Assembly: GCA_021817185.1 (NCBI GenBank)
Contig: JAKAVU010000163.1
Coordinates: 1-5,649, forward strand
DNA length: 5,649 nucleotides
Source of the DNA: a bacterium
Lineage (GTDB): Bacteria > Chloroflexota > Dormibacteria > UBA8260 > Bog-877
Reading direction: 5' to 3'
A model generated the notes under the pieces. That model made no database searches. It was not told the origin of the DNA and saw only the letters and a list, made by a program, of their open reading frames with translations. A program made the position numbers and the translations under genes. How positions within the stretch are numbered: position 1 is the first letter of the stretch; every line of letters starts with the position of its first letter. Shown here in pieces: positions 1 to 5,108 of this stretch.

Positions 1-118
1 CTTGGCCCAACGGTGTACTATCTCGGCCATGATCAGCCTTAGGGCCGACGATATAGGGAATCGCCATCACCGTCTCGTCGACGGCGGAACAGTCCACCTA
101 GGGCCATGGTCCCGACTG
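1..118 (+). pseudogene. Rhs/YD-repeat core remnant 1 (5' truncated by the window, frameshifted)
   Basis: Frame 1 reads TVYYLGHDQP at codons 4-13, which matches the Rhs-core consensus of the type YYLHHDQLGSTR. A stop follows at once. The match resumes in frame 2 with LVDGGTVHLGPW, in the place where Rhs proteins have a D-x-G-x-VVGTY segment, so one base has been gained or lost near 36-41. In intact Rhs proteins this stretch lies shortly before the junction with the variable toxic C-terminus. No toxin-like reading frame follows between 118 and 295. The remnant cannot be translated as one protein. It is the same part of the core seen at 771-1082 and 3959-4162, which is the best argument that it is not a chance match. 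Confidence 0.6.
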
Positions 119-295
119 GCTAGCGCGAGTAACCATTCAGACTTCCGATACCCAACAAGTCACACGCACTGCTTTGGCTTGCTGCGAACCCGGCGCTGCG
201 CTCCCACGACCGCCCAGCCGGTGTCTGGTGGGGTTTCCGCGCCATCACTGGGGGATCCGTGACGTCCAATAGCCGCAGGTCAGGTGGGCGCTGAC

Positions 296-781
296 ATGGT
301 GGATCGCGAGTCTGGTTACTCGGTGGCCATCCGGGCATTCGCCTACTCGGCACTGGTTGGGGCGGTTATCGTCGTCGCGGCGCTGATTGCTGGGCTAATC
401 AGGGCGATTCCCGTCGGCGCGGCGTTGGGATTGGGGGCAGCGGGCCTTCTGCTGGCTACGGTGTGCCTGCGAGAGGTGCGCCGCGCAGTTCTGCTGCGGC
501 GGAACGAGCGCCAGCGGGTGAGCAGTCCCACGGGGGGATCTGGAGGGCTGCCTGTGACCGGTCAGAGTACCGGCACTTCGCACATTGGACGGTCCCTGAA
601 TGTCACCGCCATTGGGGGGGCGCTCCTCTGTGCTGCGTTAGTCACAGGTTTGGCAAGGTTCCTTCCCACCGGCGTGGCCGCGGTGCTTGGGGGAGGGGGA
701 TTCGTACTGTGGCTCGTGGGAGCGCGGGGGCTCATTCAAGCAAGGCGCCGGAGAGAGAGGCAGGGGACGGATGACGCGTGA
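296..781 (+). CDS. Four-helix membrane protein made of two hairpin repeats
   Basis: This gene encodes 161 residues. The ATG at 296 is preferred over the in-frame GTG at 284 because AGGTGG at 282-287 lies 8 bases before it. Hydrophobic segments fall at about residues 13-36, 40-58, 103-121 and 124-143. They are joined by an Arg-rich loop and a Gly/Ser/Thr linker (about 77-100). The two halves are repeats: AALIAGLIRAIPVGAALG (from residue 28) aligns with AALVTGLARFLPTGVAAV (from residue 113), and each half ends in an Arg-rich tail finishing ERQ. Positive loops suggest both tails are cytoplasmic. I do not recognise the family. It lies between two Rhs-core remnants, in the position expected for an immunity gene of an Rhs cassette, but that role is inference. 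Its stop is overlapped by the next ORF. Confidence 0.75.
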   Translation: MVDRESGYSVAIRAFAYSALVGAVIVVAALIAGLIRAIPVGAALGLGAAGLLLATVCLREVRRAVLLRRNERQRVSSPTGGSGGLPVTGQSTGTSHIGRSLNVTAIGGALLCAALVTGLARFLPTGVAAVLGGGGFVLWLVGARGLIQARRRRERQGTDDA

Positions 782-1082
782 CCAAGTGTGGGGAAGGGCG
801 CGGCTGTGCCGCCACGTGGTCAAGATCGCGCGATCATCAGCGGAAACATGGACGGCGGGTAGGGATGCTTGGCCATCGGACGATCATAATCCACTTTCAG
901 ACTATATGCGAGCTACTTCGCGTGCGAGGCACTACGTGTCCGGCCCTGAGAGGGTGCCGATAGAGCAGGTGCCATGGCCCGGCAGCCCGGGCTACCTCGC
1001 CCTGGACGAGTCGCCCTGGGCACGCCCTTGTTTGCCTCGGCTTGTCATGTGTGTGCCTGTGCCAGGATCAGGCTCGGCGTGA
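771..1082 (+). pseudogene. Rhs/YD-repeat core remnant 2 in a 103-codon open frame
   Basis: The frame stays open from ATG 771, which overlaps the upstream gene by 11 bases and has AGGGG just before it, to TGA at 1080-1082. Its second half reads HYVSGPERVPIEQVP from base 930, then GYLALDE and SPWAR. This follows the Rhs-core order YVYGP-x-G-x-P-x-EQV, then YLHHDQLGSTR, with small losses. At DNA level 931-1000 resembles 4005-4070, with blocks such as actacgtgt and agagcaggtgcc in common. The preceding codons TWTAGRDAWP (about 846-875) may be the decayed W-D segment of the core. The end is not Rhs-like, and no toxin domain is visible. Whether the open frame is translated is unclear; I regard it as a decayed fragment rather than a working protein. 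Confidence 0.55.
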
Positions 1083-1189
1083 AGTGGGGCTGTGTACAGA
1101 AGACCGGTAGCAGCGTGTACAAGCACGATCCGAGAGCGCCCAGAGTCGGGGCCAGCAGAATTGGCCAGAGGTTCGAATCCGAGCTTTGC

Positions 1190-1210
1190 AACAACCCCAC
1201 CAGGGTTGTT
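1190..1210 (-). terminator. Perfect 8-bp hairpin after the minus-strand operon
   Basis: AACAACCC at 1190-1197 pairs fully with GGGTTGTT at 1203-1210 around a 5-base loop. It lies about 40 bases beyond the stop of the minus-strand gene ending at 1251, where a terminator is expected. Neither strand has a run of T after the stem, so it is not a classical intrinsic terminator. It could be a transcript-end hairpin or a two-way stop between convergent transcripts. Apart from this hairpin and a tRNA T-arm-like string at 1170-1180, I see nothing in 1083-1250. Confidence 0.35.
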
Positions 1211-1250
1211 ACAAGGAGAGTCATTCAGCACCGGTGCTGGACGCGGGCTA

Positions 1251-1859
1251 TCACGGCCAGACGGACGCGGCGAGCGCTCCTATCAGCAAGACCGCGCAGA
1301 AGGCGCCGCCGAACTTCAGAAAGCGTAGCAGCCACCGTCTTGCGGCTTGTCGTGCCGCTTCGACCAAAGGATCAGGGTCTGGCTTGCGGGAAAAGAGGCG
1401 CACAAAGATCTCGACTTGAGCAGTCGGGTCGAAGGTGAAAGTCCAGACGCCTGGCAGCCCATCTCGAGTCTTGATTAGGGCGCGCCAGCGAAGATACGGC
1501 GAGAAGCTGGCGAACATACTTACAACCCCGCCAATCCAACACATCAGGCCGATCGTCGCGACCGAATAGAGGAAGGCGGCCGGAGCATGCGAAGGGCGCG
1601 ATGTCGTAGCGCCACCTACCAGCCCAGGGCCAGCCAGAAGCGTCGATGAAACGGACCAGAGTCCAATCCCGACGCCGGCCAGGCCAAAGCTCACCTGCGC
1701 CCATCTGGGTATCTGCGGTGGCATACGCCACGACTTGGGAAGGTAGTTGAAGATGTGCATTACACCACCAATCGCCATCCAAGCACCCATTGCGATGACA
1801 AACCACCCACTTCCCGTCAAGGACCCATCAGGATTCTTCAGGATCAGGCCAGCGATCAT
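1251..1859 (-). CDS. Four-TM membrane protein, function unknown
   Basis: The product is 202 residues with hydrophobic segments at about 17-38, 55-76, 95-118 and 180-200. A soluble segment of about 60 residues (119-179) separates the third and fourth helices. It contains a short hydrophilic part (TRDGLPGVWTFTFDPTAQVE) and an Arg/Pro-rich part before the last helix. ATG 1859 has AGGA four bases upstream and overlaps the stop of the upstream gene by four bases (ATGA), so the two are cotranscribed and probably translationally coupled. I do not recognise a family or catalytic residues. The strand is opposite to the surrounding array, which suggests a separate insertion into it. A membrane-complex partner of the 91-residue neighbour, or an immunity-type protein, are both possible; neither can be shown from sequence. 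Confidence 0.75.
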   Translation of the reverse strand: MIAGLILKNPDGSLTGSGWFVIAMGAWMAIGGVMHIFNYLPKSWRMPPQIPRWAQVSFGLAGVGIGLWSVSSTLLAGPGLVGGATTSRPSHAPAAFLYSVATIGLMCWIGGVVSMFASFSPYLRWRALIKTRDGLPGVWTFTFDPTAQVEIFVRLFSRKPDPDPLVEAARQAARRWLLRFLKFGGAFCAVLLIGALAASVWP

Positions 1860-2131
1860 GGTTTCCTGCTACGAGACCCTCCATGGCTCCGGTACTCCAG
1901 GGGATCACTGCCTCCTAGCCGCTTTTGTTCTCCGCGCCTCATCATGCCGGGCAGAGACCACGCAAAGAGAAGATTCACTGCTGAGTACGCCACCACGATG
2001 CCCGCCAGGAGCGGCAGCGGCAGATGGATCATCAGGAGCGCGACAACTCCGACTACGTCTTCTGCCACCATACATGATAAGACCAAGATCTGAGCTCGCC
2101 GGACCCGAGAGTCAAGACTTGACCTAATCAT
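1856..2131 (-). CDS. Small two-TM membrane protein, first gene of the minus-strand pair
   Basis: The product is 91 residues. A basic N-terminus (SRVRR) is followed by two hydrophobic segments at about 14-36 and 40-60, then a hydrophilic Arg/Gly/Ser-rich tail of 30 residues (MMRRGEQKR onwards). The charges suggest both ends are cytoplasmic. No convincing Shine-Dalgarno lies before ATG 2131. Instead a TATTAT box ends 8 bases before it, so the message may be leaderless. Its stop overlaps the start of the 202-residue gene. The product resembles no family I can name. The tight pairing with a second membrane protein suggests that the two work together. Confidence 0.65.
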   Translation of the reverse strand: MIRSSLDSRVRRAQILVLSCMVAEDVVGVVALLMIHLPLPLLAGIVVAYSAVNLLFAWSLPGMMRRGEQKRLGGSDPLEYRSHGGSRSRKP

Positions 2132-2145
2132 GGCCCGCCATAATA
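2132..2145 (-). promoter_or_regulatory. Candidate -10 box for a leaderless minus-strand transcript
   Basis: On the minus strand TATTAT (plus-strand 2140-2145) fits TANNNT and is followed by 8 bases and then ATG 2131. That is the spacing of actinobacterial leaderless promoters. No good -35 hexamer is visible. The box sits in the loop between GCCCGCC at 2133-2139 and GGCGGGC at 2154-2160, an inverted repeat that could be a repressor site. Confidence 0.4.
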
Positions 2146-2187
2146 CAGCGGCAGGCGGGCGGCCTATCTCCAGATGCGCCGTGTCGT

Positions 2188-2231
2188 GTCGGGCTTCGAC
2201 CGCGGAGCCCGACGCGATCCCTGGCGTCGGG
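2188..2231. repeat. Overlapping, mutually exclusive stem-loops
   Basis: GTCGGGCT at 2188-2195 pairs perfectly with AGCCCGAC at 2206-2213 (10-base loop). CCCGACGC at 2208-2215 pairs perfectly with GCGTCGGG at 2224-2231 (8-base loop). The two stems share 2208-2213, so only one can form at a time. The site lies between divergent genes, about 57 bases upstream of the minus-strand start and about 205 bases upstream of the first plus-strand ORF. It could be a switching leader or a set of protein-binding half-sites (GTCGGG repeated). Confidence 0.45.
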
Positions 2232-2389
2232 AGAGGTCAGCGGGCTCAGGTCCCCGATCAATGCCTCCTAAGTGTCCCCCTCTCAGTAATTCACGTATCT
2301 GGGAAACGGAATCCCCTCAGGAGCATCGAGGCGCCGTCAGGATCTCTCACCGGTTCGGCCCCGGACTCCACGCCCCTCGCCCCTCTCAT

Positions 2390-2418
2390 TTGACAAGCCT
2401 CCCCTGATGGGGCACGAT
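2390..2418 (+). promoter_or_regulatory. Candidate promoter for the plus-strand array
   Basis: A perfect TTGACA at 2390-2395 is followed after 17 bases by CACGAT at 2413-2418, which matches TATAAT at only three positions. The spacer holds a small CCCC-TGAT-GGGG palindrome. The position just before the first ORF of the array (2436) is right, but the weak -10 and very short leader keep this tentative. I see no gene in 2132-2435. Confidence 0.3.
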
Positions 2419-2435
2419 TGCGAGCGAGGCTAAAC

Positions 2436-2549
2436 ATGGAAGCTCACAGTGTAGGCGGAGACCAGAAGTCTACAGTTCGGGGACACAGCATGTCGGAGGG
2501 GTGTTGCGCTGGGTACGGGCAGAGCCATGGTGAGGACAAGCAGGCATGA
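2436..2549 (+). CDS. 37-residue small ORF overlapping the first paralogue
   Basis: ATG 2436 has GAGG at 2426-2429, six bases upstream, which is ideal spacing. The frame runs to TGA 2547-2549 and overlaps the next gene's ATG by four bases (ATGA). The product is hydrophilic and rich in Gly, Ser and His, with an adjacent Cys pair (SEGCCAGYG) and no membrane segment. It matches nothing I know. The overlap suggests a leader that couples translation to the next gene, or the tail end of a lost cassette. The SD spacing and the overlap are its only support; 37 codons can stay open by chance. Confidence 0.35.
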   Translation: MEAHSVGGDQKSTVRGHSMSEGCCAGYGQSHGEDKQA

Positions 2550-2803
2550 CCAAACGCGACCAGATCGCCGCCTTGGTCGGCGAAGAGGCCACCGGGTTGG
2601 CCTACCGAGGCAACGCTCGGCTGTTGCGTGGTGCATTGGCAGTTTTCCCGACGGCGCCCCACCGACGCTTGGCAGCCGAGAGTGAGAAGACAGAGAAGAA
2701 GGCCACTGCGGACCTCCGCAATAAGCAGGGGCTCGACCGAAAGCAGGAGAGTTGGGGGGAGTATCGGCGACAGCACCCCCAAGATCCGGGGCAAGGGGGT
2801 TAG
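2546..2803 (+). CDS. Paralogue lacking its membrane hairpin (LVGEEA family)
   Basis: The product is 85 residues. QIAALVGEEATGLA (residues 6-19) matches the N-terminal motif of the genes at 2806, 3543 and 4159. HRRLAAE and KKATADL match the region just after the second helix of those proteins. The end, YRRQHPQDPGQGG, resembles the YWQEHPEAKAGDG stretch at the end of the next gene. What is missing is the pair of helices: the sequence goes from LLRGALAVFP straight to TAPHRRLA. This is an internal deletion, giving a soluble, highly charged form. Trp70 remains but the AIERAK motif is gone. GAGGA at 2532-2536 precedes ATG 2546. The gene is two bases from the next start. It may be a decayed copy or a soluble relative that interferes with the full-length ones. 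Confidence 0.55.
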   Translation: MTKRDQIAALVGEEATGLAYRGNARLLRGALAVFPTAPHRRLAAESEKTEKKATADLRNKQGLDRKQESWGEYRRQHPQDPGQGG

Positions 2804-2805
2804 CC

Positions 2806-3282
2806 ATGCCCGCTAGTGCCTACAAGACCAGCGCGTGGAACAGCATCAATCGAGAGAAGGTGCGACTGGCCAGAGCTGAACTCGTTCCCCTCATTGGCGA
2901 GGAAGCCTTCAAGTACGCACAACGGCCGGCATGGGTGCTCAAGTTTTCGGTGATTCCGTTTGTTGTTGGGATCTTGTTAGCAATCTGCGTTGGCCTTACG
3001 CACGGTACACTCTCCGTGGCTCTGGGTGCGGTAGACTGGACTCTTGGAGGCATGATGGTTGCTGGAGTAGTGCTCTTCTTCCATTGGGCATTCAAGGCCA
3101 GCCGCCTAGCCAACGCCAAGCTAAGTGCGGACCTTGGGTTCCCAATCAAGGTCCGCGGAGGAGGTGGGGGCATCAACCCGCAGGACTGGGCACGAGCCAT
3201 CGAACGAGCCAAGCAGCGCTACTGGCAGGAGCATCCCGAGGCTAAGGCCGGAGATGGGCGGACGGATGGGTCGGATGGGTAG
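2806..3282 (+). CDS. Two-TM membrane protein of the LIGEEA / W-x-RAIERAK family (copy A)
   Basis: The product is 158 residues. ATG 2806 is chosen because GGGGG lies just upstream and the previous stop ends at 2803; a longer in-frame start at 2752 would run inside the previous gene. ELVPLIGEEA ends at residue 34. Hydrophobic helices lie at about 46-64 and 70-96. LANAKLSADLGFPI (101-114) follows, then a five-Gly run (118-122), then DWARAIERAK (127-136) and a charged tail. Basic residues on both sides place the N- and C-terminal parts in the cytoplasm. The same layout occurs in the genes at 3543 and 4159. I do not recognise the family. Given the Rhs slivers in this array, a membrane immunity protein against an Rhs tip is a reasonable inference, not shown. 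Confidence 0.8.
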   Translation: MPASAYKTSAWNSINREKVRLARAELVPLIGEEAFKYAQRPAWVLKFSVIPFVVGILLAICVGLTHGTLSVALGAVDWTLGGMMVAGVVLFFHWAFKASRLANAKLSADLGFPIKVRGGGGGINPQDWARAIERAKQRYWQEHPEAKAGDGRTDGSDG

Positions 3283-3550
3283 TTGGGCCAGGGCCCACGG
3301 CCCGACGCAGACCGAGCTTGGCACAGAAAGCGGGGCAGCCCGGAGGGTAACGGTCGCGATGGCAGCGAGTGGAGGGCCTTTGCGACCGACTTTGGTCGGC
3401 CCGGCTTCGCCAGTCGTTGAACTCATGGGTTCCTTCGCAGCTCTTGCCAAGAGTCTGTTCTTGCTCCATCGATGGTGGCCACTTGGTTTTGGGAGAAGCC
3501 AGAGGATCAAGGAAAAGCGGGCACCAATGAGGCGGAGGTGCCATGTGTGA
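3254..3550 (+). CDS. Doubtful ORF bridging copies A and B
   Basis: The frame is open from three in-frame ATG codons (3254, 3266, 3275), set in a repeated ATGGG-CGGA string, to TGA 3548-3550. It overlaps the genes on both sides. PTLVGPASPVVELMG in the middle resembles the ADLVGPEAARLAAI motif of the next gene, and a short hydrophobic run (FAALAKSLFLL) follows, but the second helix and the AIERAK end are absent. No good SD precedes any of the starts. It could be a truncated family copy, a coupling ORF, or chance. No other gene is visible in 3283-3542. Confidence 0.28.
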   Translation: MGGRMGRMGSWARAHGPTQTELGTESGAARRVTVAMAASGGPLRPTLVGPASPVVELMGSFAALAKSLFLLHRWWPLGFGRSQRIKEKRAPMRRRCHV

Positions 3551-3962
3551 AGCGTACCGCCGACACCACACTGCTCGGCTCCAGGAGGTGGCAGATCTTG
3601 TGGGGCCAGAAGCGGCTAGATTGGCCGCCATAGCCTACCGCGACCTTCAAGGCGCTGTGGTCGCTGGTGTCGTCTTCGTCGTGTGCGGAATCTGGTTGGA
3701 GAGACGTGGCCCCACGATCCTATCGGTCCCATTGGCTGTAGCGGCCTTGGCGTGGCTCGGCTTCTTTGCTGGGACGGTCGTGATGGGCAGGCGGATGAAC
3801 CGTGCCGCGTCACAGCATGTGAGCGAGGCCTTGGGTCACCCGGTGACTCTGGTGCCAAATCAGTTCGTGCTCCGGCGCTCCTCGTGGGAGAGCGCGATCG
3901 AACGGGCAAAGCGCGCGCATGAACGGCAAGTCGCGGAGAAGCAACAGCGGTGGCACCTATGA
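3543..3962 (+). CDS. Two-TM membrane protein of the LIGEEA / W-x-RAIERAK family (copy B)
   Basis: The product is 139 residues. ATG 3543 follows a strong GGAGGTG at 3534-3540. EVADLVGPEAARLA covers residues 15-28. Helices lie at about 36-52 and 58-82, followed by a basic stretch (GRRMNR). ALGHPVTL (96-103) corresponds to DLGFPIKV in copy A. WESAIERAKRAH (115-126) carries the C-terminal motif, followed by a charged coil-like tail. Overall identity with copies A and C looks low outside the motifs, so the copies are old or fast-diverging. The stop overlaps the ATG of the Rhs sliver by four bases (ATGA), so this membrane gene and a piece of Rhs core lie in one transcript. Function unknown; a candidate immunity protein. 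Confidence 0.8.
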   Translation: MCEAYRRHHTARLQEVADLVGPEAARLAAIAYRDLQGAVVAGVVFVVCGIWLERRGPTILSVPLAVAALAWLGFFAGTVVMGRRMNRAASQHVSEALGHPVTLVPNQFVLRRSSWESAIERAKRAHERQVAEKQQRWHL

Positions 3963-4162
3963 GGGGAGTCATTGGTTGTTGGGTTCCCCTCAGCGGGACC
4001 GTTGACTACGTGTGCGGCCCCGGGGGTCGGCCGACAGAGCAGGTGCCGGGCTCGGGCAGTGCCATCTACCTGTCCCAGGAGCGGTTGGGCTCGCCCCGGC
4101 TGATGACTAACTCCTCGGGAGCGGTGGTGGGCCTACCAAACAGAGGAGCTCTCCTGCCGTGA
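3959..4162 (+). pseudogene. Rhs/YD-repeat core remnant 3, open and coupled at both ends
   Basis: The 67-codon frame contains an unbroken Rhs-core segment: DYVCGPGGRPTEQVPG, then YLSQERLGSPRLMTNSSG, then AVVG. These are the hallmarks YVYGP-x-G-x-P-x-EQV, YLHHDQLGSTRLLTD and G-x-VVG of Rhs proteins. The match stops exactly where TYSYDPYGN would be expected, before the toxin junction. The ORF overlaps the upstream stop (ATGA at 3959-3962) and the downstream start (GTGA at 4159-4162). A real Rhs protein is many hundreds of residues, so this cannot be a functional Rhs. It has no good SD, and translation would depend on coupling. It is the best preserved of the three slivers here. Confidence 0.75.
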
Positions 4163-4551
4163 CCCAGGTATTCAGTTCCCGTTTTCGCTTCCCCGGCCAT
4201 ACGCGAAGAGTCACACGCGAGTTGGAGCCGATCATCGGGCCGAGCGCTGCTCAGCTAAAAGGTATCGCAAGCAGCACGAGGCTTTTGGGTGGTTGCCTAG
4301 TGTTTGCCTGCGTCGGGTTTTCGGGATGGGCCGAGGCAACCGGCGGCGGCATCCCAGGGCTATTTGCGATTCTGTGCGGAGTTATGTTTGCTTGGGTCGC
4401 GGTCGTCGGCACTCGAATTGGACGCAGAGCTGACAAGCTGGCTCACGAGTATGTCAGGGAGCATCTCGGATACGACCTCGAAGGCTACGGGAGTGGCCCA
4501 TCGCCCTCTGGGTGGAACCGTGCCATCGAGCGGGCAAAGCGGAAACACTGA
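4159..4551 (+). CDS. Two-TM membrane protein of the LIGEEA / W-x-RAIERAK family (copy C)
   Basis: The product is 130 residues. GTG 4159 is the start, with GGAG at 4145-4148 ten bases upstream. A short inverted repeat (AGGA at 4144-4147, TCCT at 4152-4155) could mask this site until ribosomes finishing the overlapping Rhs ORF open it. A basic N-terminus precedes ELEPIIGPSAAQLKG (21-35). Helices lie at about 42-58 and 65-87. A basic region and HLGYDLEG (102-109) follow, and WNRAIERAKRKH (119-130) ends the protein at the motif with no tail. It follows the Rhs sliver directly, the order expected for an Rhs cassette whose toxin tip was lost and whose immunity gene was kept. That role is inferred. 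Confidence 0.8.
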   Translation: MTQVFSSRFRFPGHTRRVTRELEPIIGPSAAQLKGIASSTRLLGGCLVFACVGFSGWAEATGGGIPGLFAILCGVMFAWVAVVGTRIGRRADKLAHEYVREHLGYDLEGYGSGPSPSGWNRAIERAKRKH

Positions 4552-4613
4552 CCGGGATTCTAGCCGCTCGTTGGTTTCTGGACTATTTGGGATGGTGGCA
4601 GGATAATTGGGGG

Positions 4614-4855
4614 GTGCCAAGACTGGACCGCCGGGCAGCCTACGCCGAGCAGCCGAGGGCGGTTCAGGCGATTGGGCGCGGTCAACGCGTAGAGGTCGTC
4701 GCCGATGTTCTGGGCGTCGCCCGGCCCTCAGTGTTTGGGTGAGCGCAGGCATCCCGAGGGGGCAGCAACGCCTACTTCTTCACCCAGTCACGGGACCCCG
4801 TTTGACGGTCCAGGTCACGCGGACTACTTGGAAGGGGTCGCCCCACAAGAGCTAG
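4614..4855 (+). pseudogene. IS630-type transposase N-terminal remnant, frameshifted
   Basis: From GTG 4614 the frame reads RAVQAIGRGQR followed by VEVVADVLGVARPSVFG, a helix-turn-helix of the kind that opens IS630/Tc1-mariner transposases. A stop follows at 4740-4742, where such proteins continue with W. Shifting by one base, the text goes on as WVSAG and RGQQRLLLHPVTGPR, which fits the usual W-V-x-x-Y-x-x-x-G-x-x-x-L-x-x-x-P-x-x-G-R-P continuation. The catalytic DDE part is absent. This is the dead 5' end of an insertion sequence. No clear terminal inverted repeats are visible, though GGACTATTTGGGA (4580-4592) and GGACTACTTGGAA (4821-4833) are similar direct copies on either side. Confidence 0.55.
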
Positions 4856-4865
4856 GAGACTTCCC

Positions 4866-5108
4866 ATGATCTGGGGTGGCCACGTAACCACAACTATTCT
4901 CGGGATCGTCGTTGGCCTCGCGGTGGGCGCGTCGTGCACAATCGGCGGTCGGTTGGGGCGACGCGCTGGATTCACATTGGTATCTGGGCCGCGGGATCCA
5001 GAAGCTCGAGATCGATGGATTCGGAGGACAAACCGTGGAGTGGCAGTCCTGATTGGACTTGGCTGGCTAGGAGGCCTGGCCTGTGCGATTCTGATTGCGA
5101 GGGCGTAG
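4866..5108 (+). CDS. 80-residue two-TM membrane protein
   Basis: ATG 4866 has AGGAG at 4854-4858 with a 7-base spacer, the best ribosome site in this part of the window. Hydrophobic segments lie at about residues 8-28 and 56-78. Between them is a basic and acidic loop (GGRLGRRAG, then PRDPEARDRWIRRTNRG). The positive charge sits in the loop, so the loop is probably cytoplasmic and both ends outside, opposite to the other small proteins here. It lacks the LIGEEA and AIERAK motifs. It stands alone between the transposase remnant and the non-coding end. I do not recognise it. Confidence 0.65.
   Translation: MIWGGHVTTTILGIVVGLAVGASCTIGGRLGRRAGFTLVSGPRDPEARDRWIRRTNRGVAVLIGLGWLGGLACAILIARA

Noticed and set aside
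778..963. 61-codon ORF from a GTG overlapping the 296-781 stop by four bases
   Set aside because: The neighbouring frame from 771 carries the Rhs match; this one has no recognisable content.
1170..1210. A complete tRNA ending near 1190
   Set aside because: Only a T-loop-like string is present; no matching acceptor strand, D-arm or anticodon arm was found upstream.
2130..2407. Plus-strand ORFs in the divergent intergenic region
   Set aside because: No SD, no recognisable motif, and they cross the perfect hairpins at 2188-2231.
2430..2807. Long minus-strand frames opposite the 2546 and 2806 genes
   Set aside because: They are rich in Pro, Arg and Ser and lie antisense to genes supported by paralogy and SD sites.
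3383..3405. CCGAC/GTCGG hairpin as terminator after copy A
   Set aside because: Only five pairs, no following T run, and it lies within an apparently continuous transcript.
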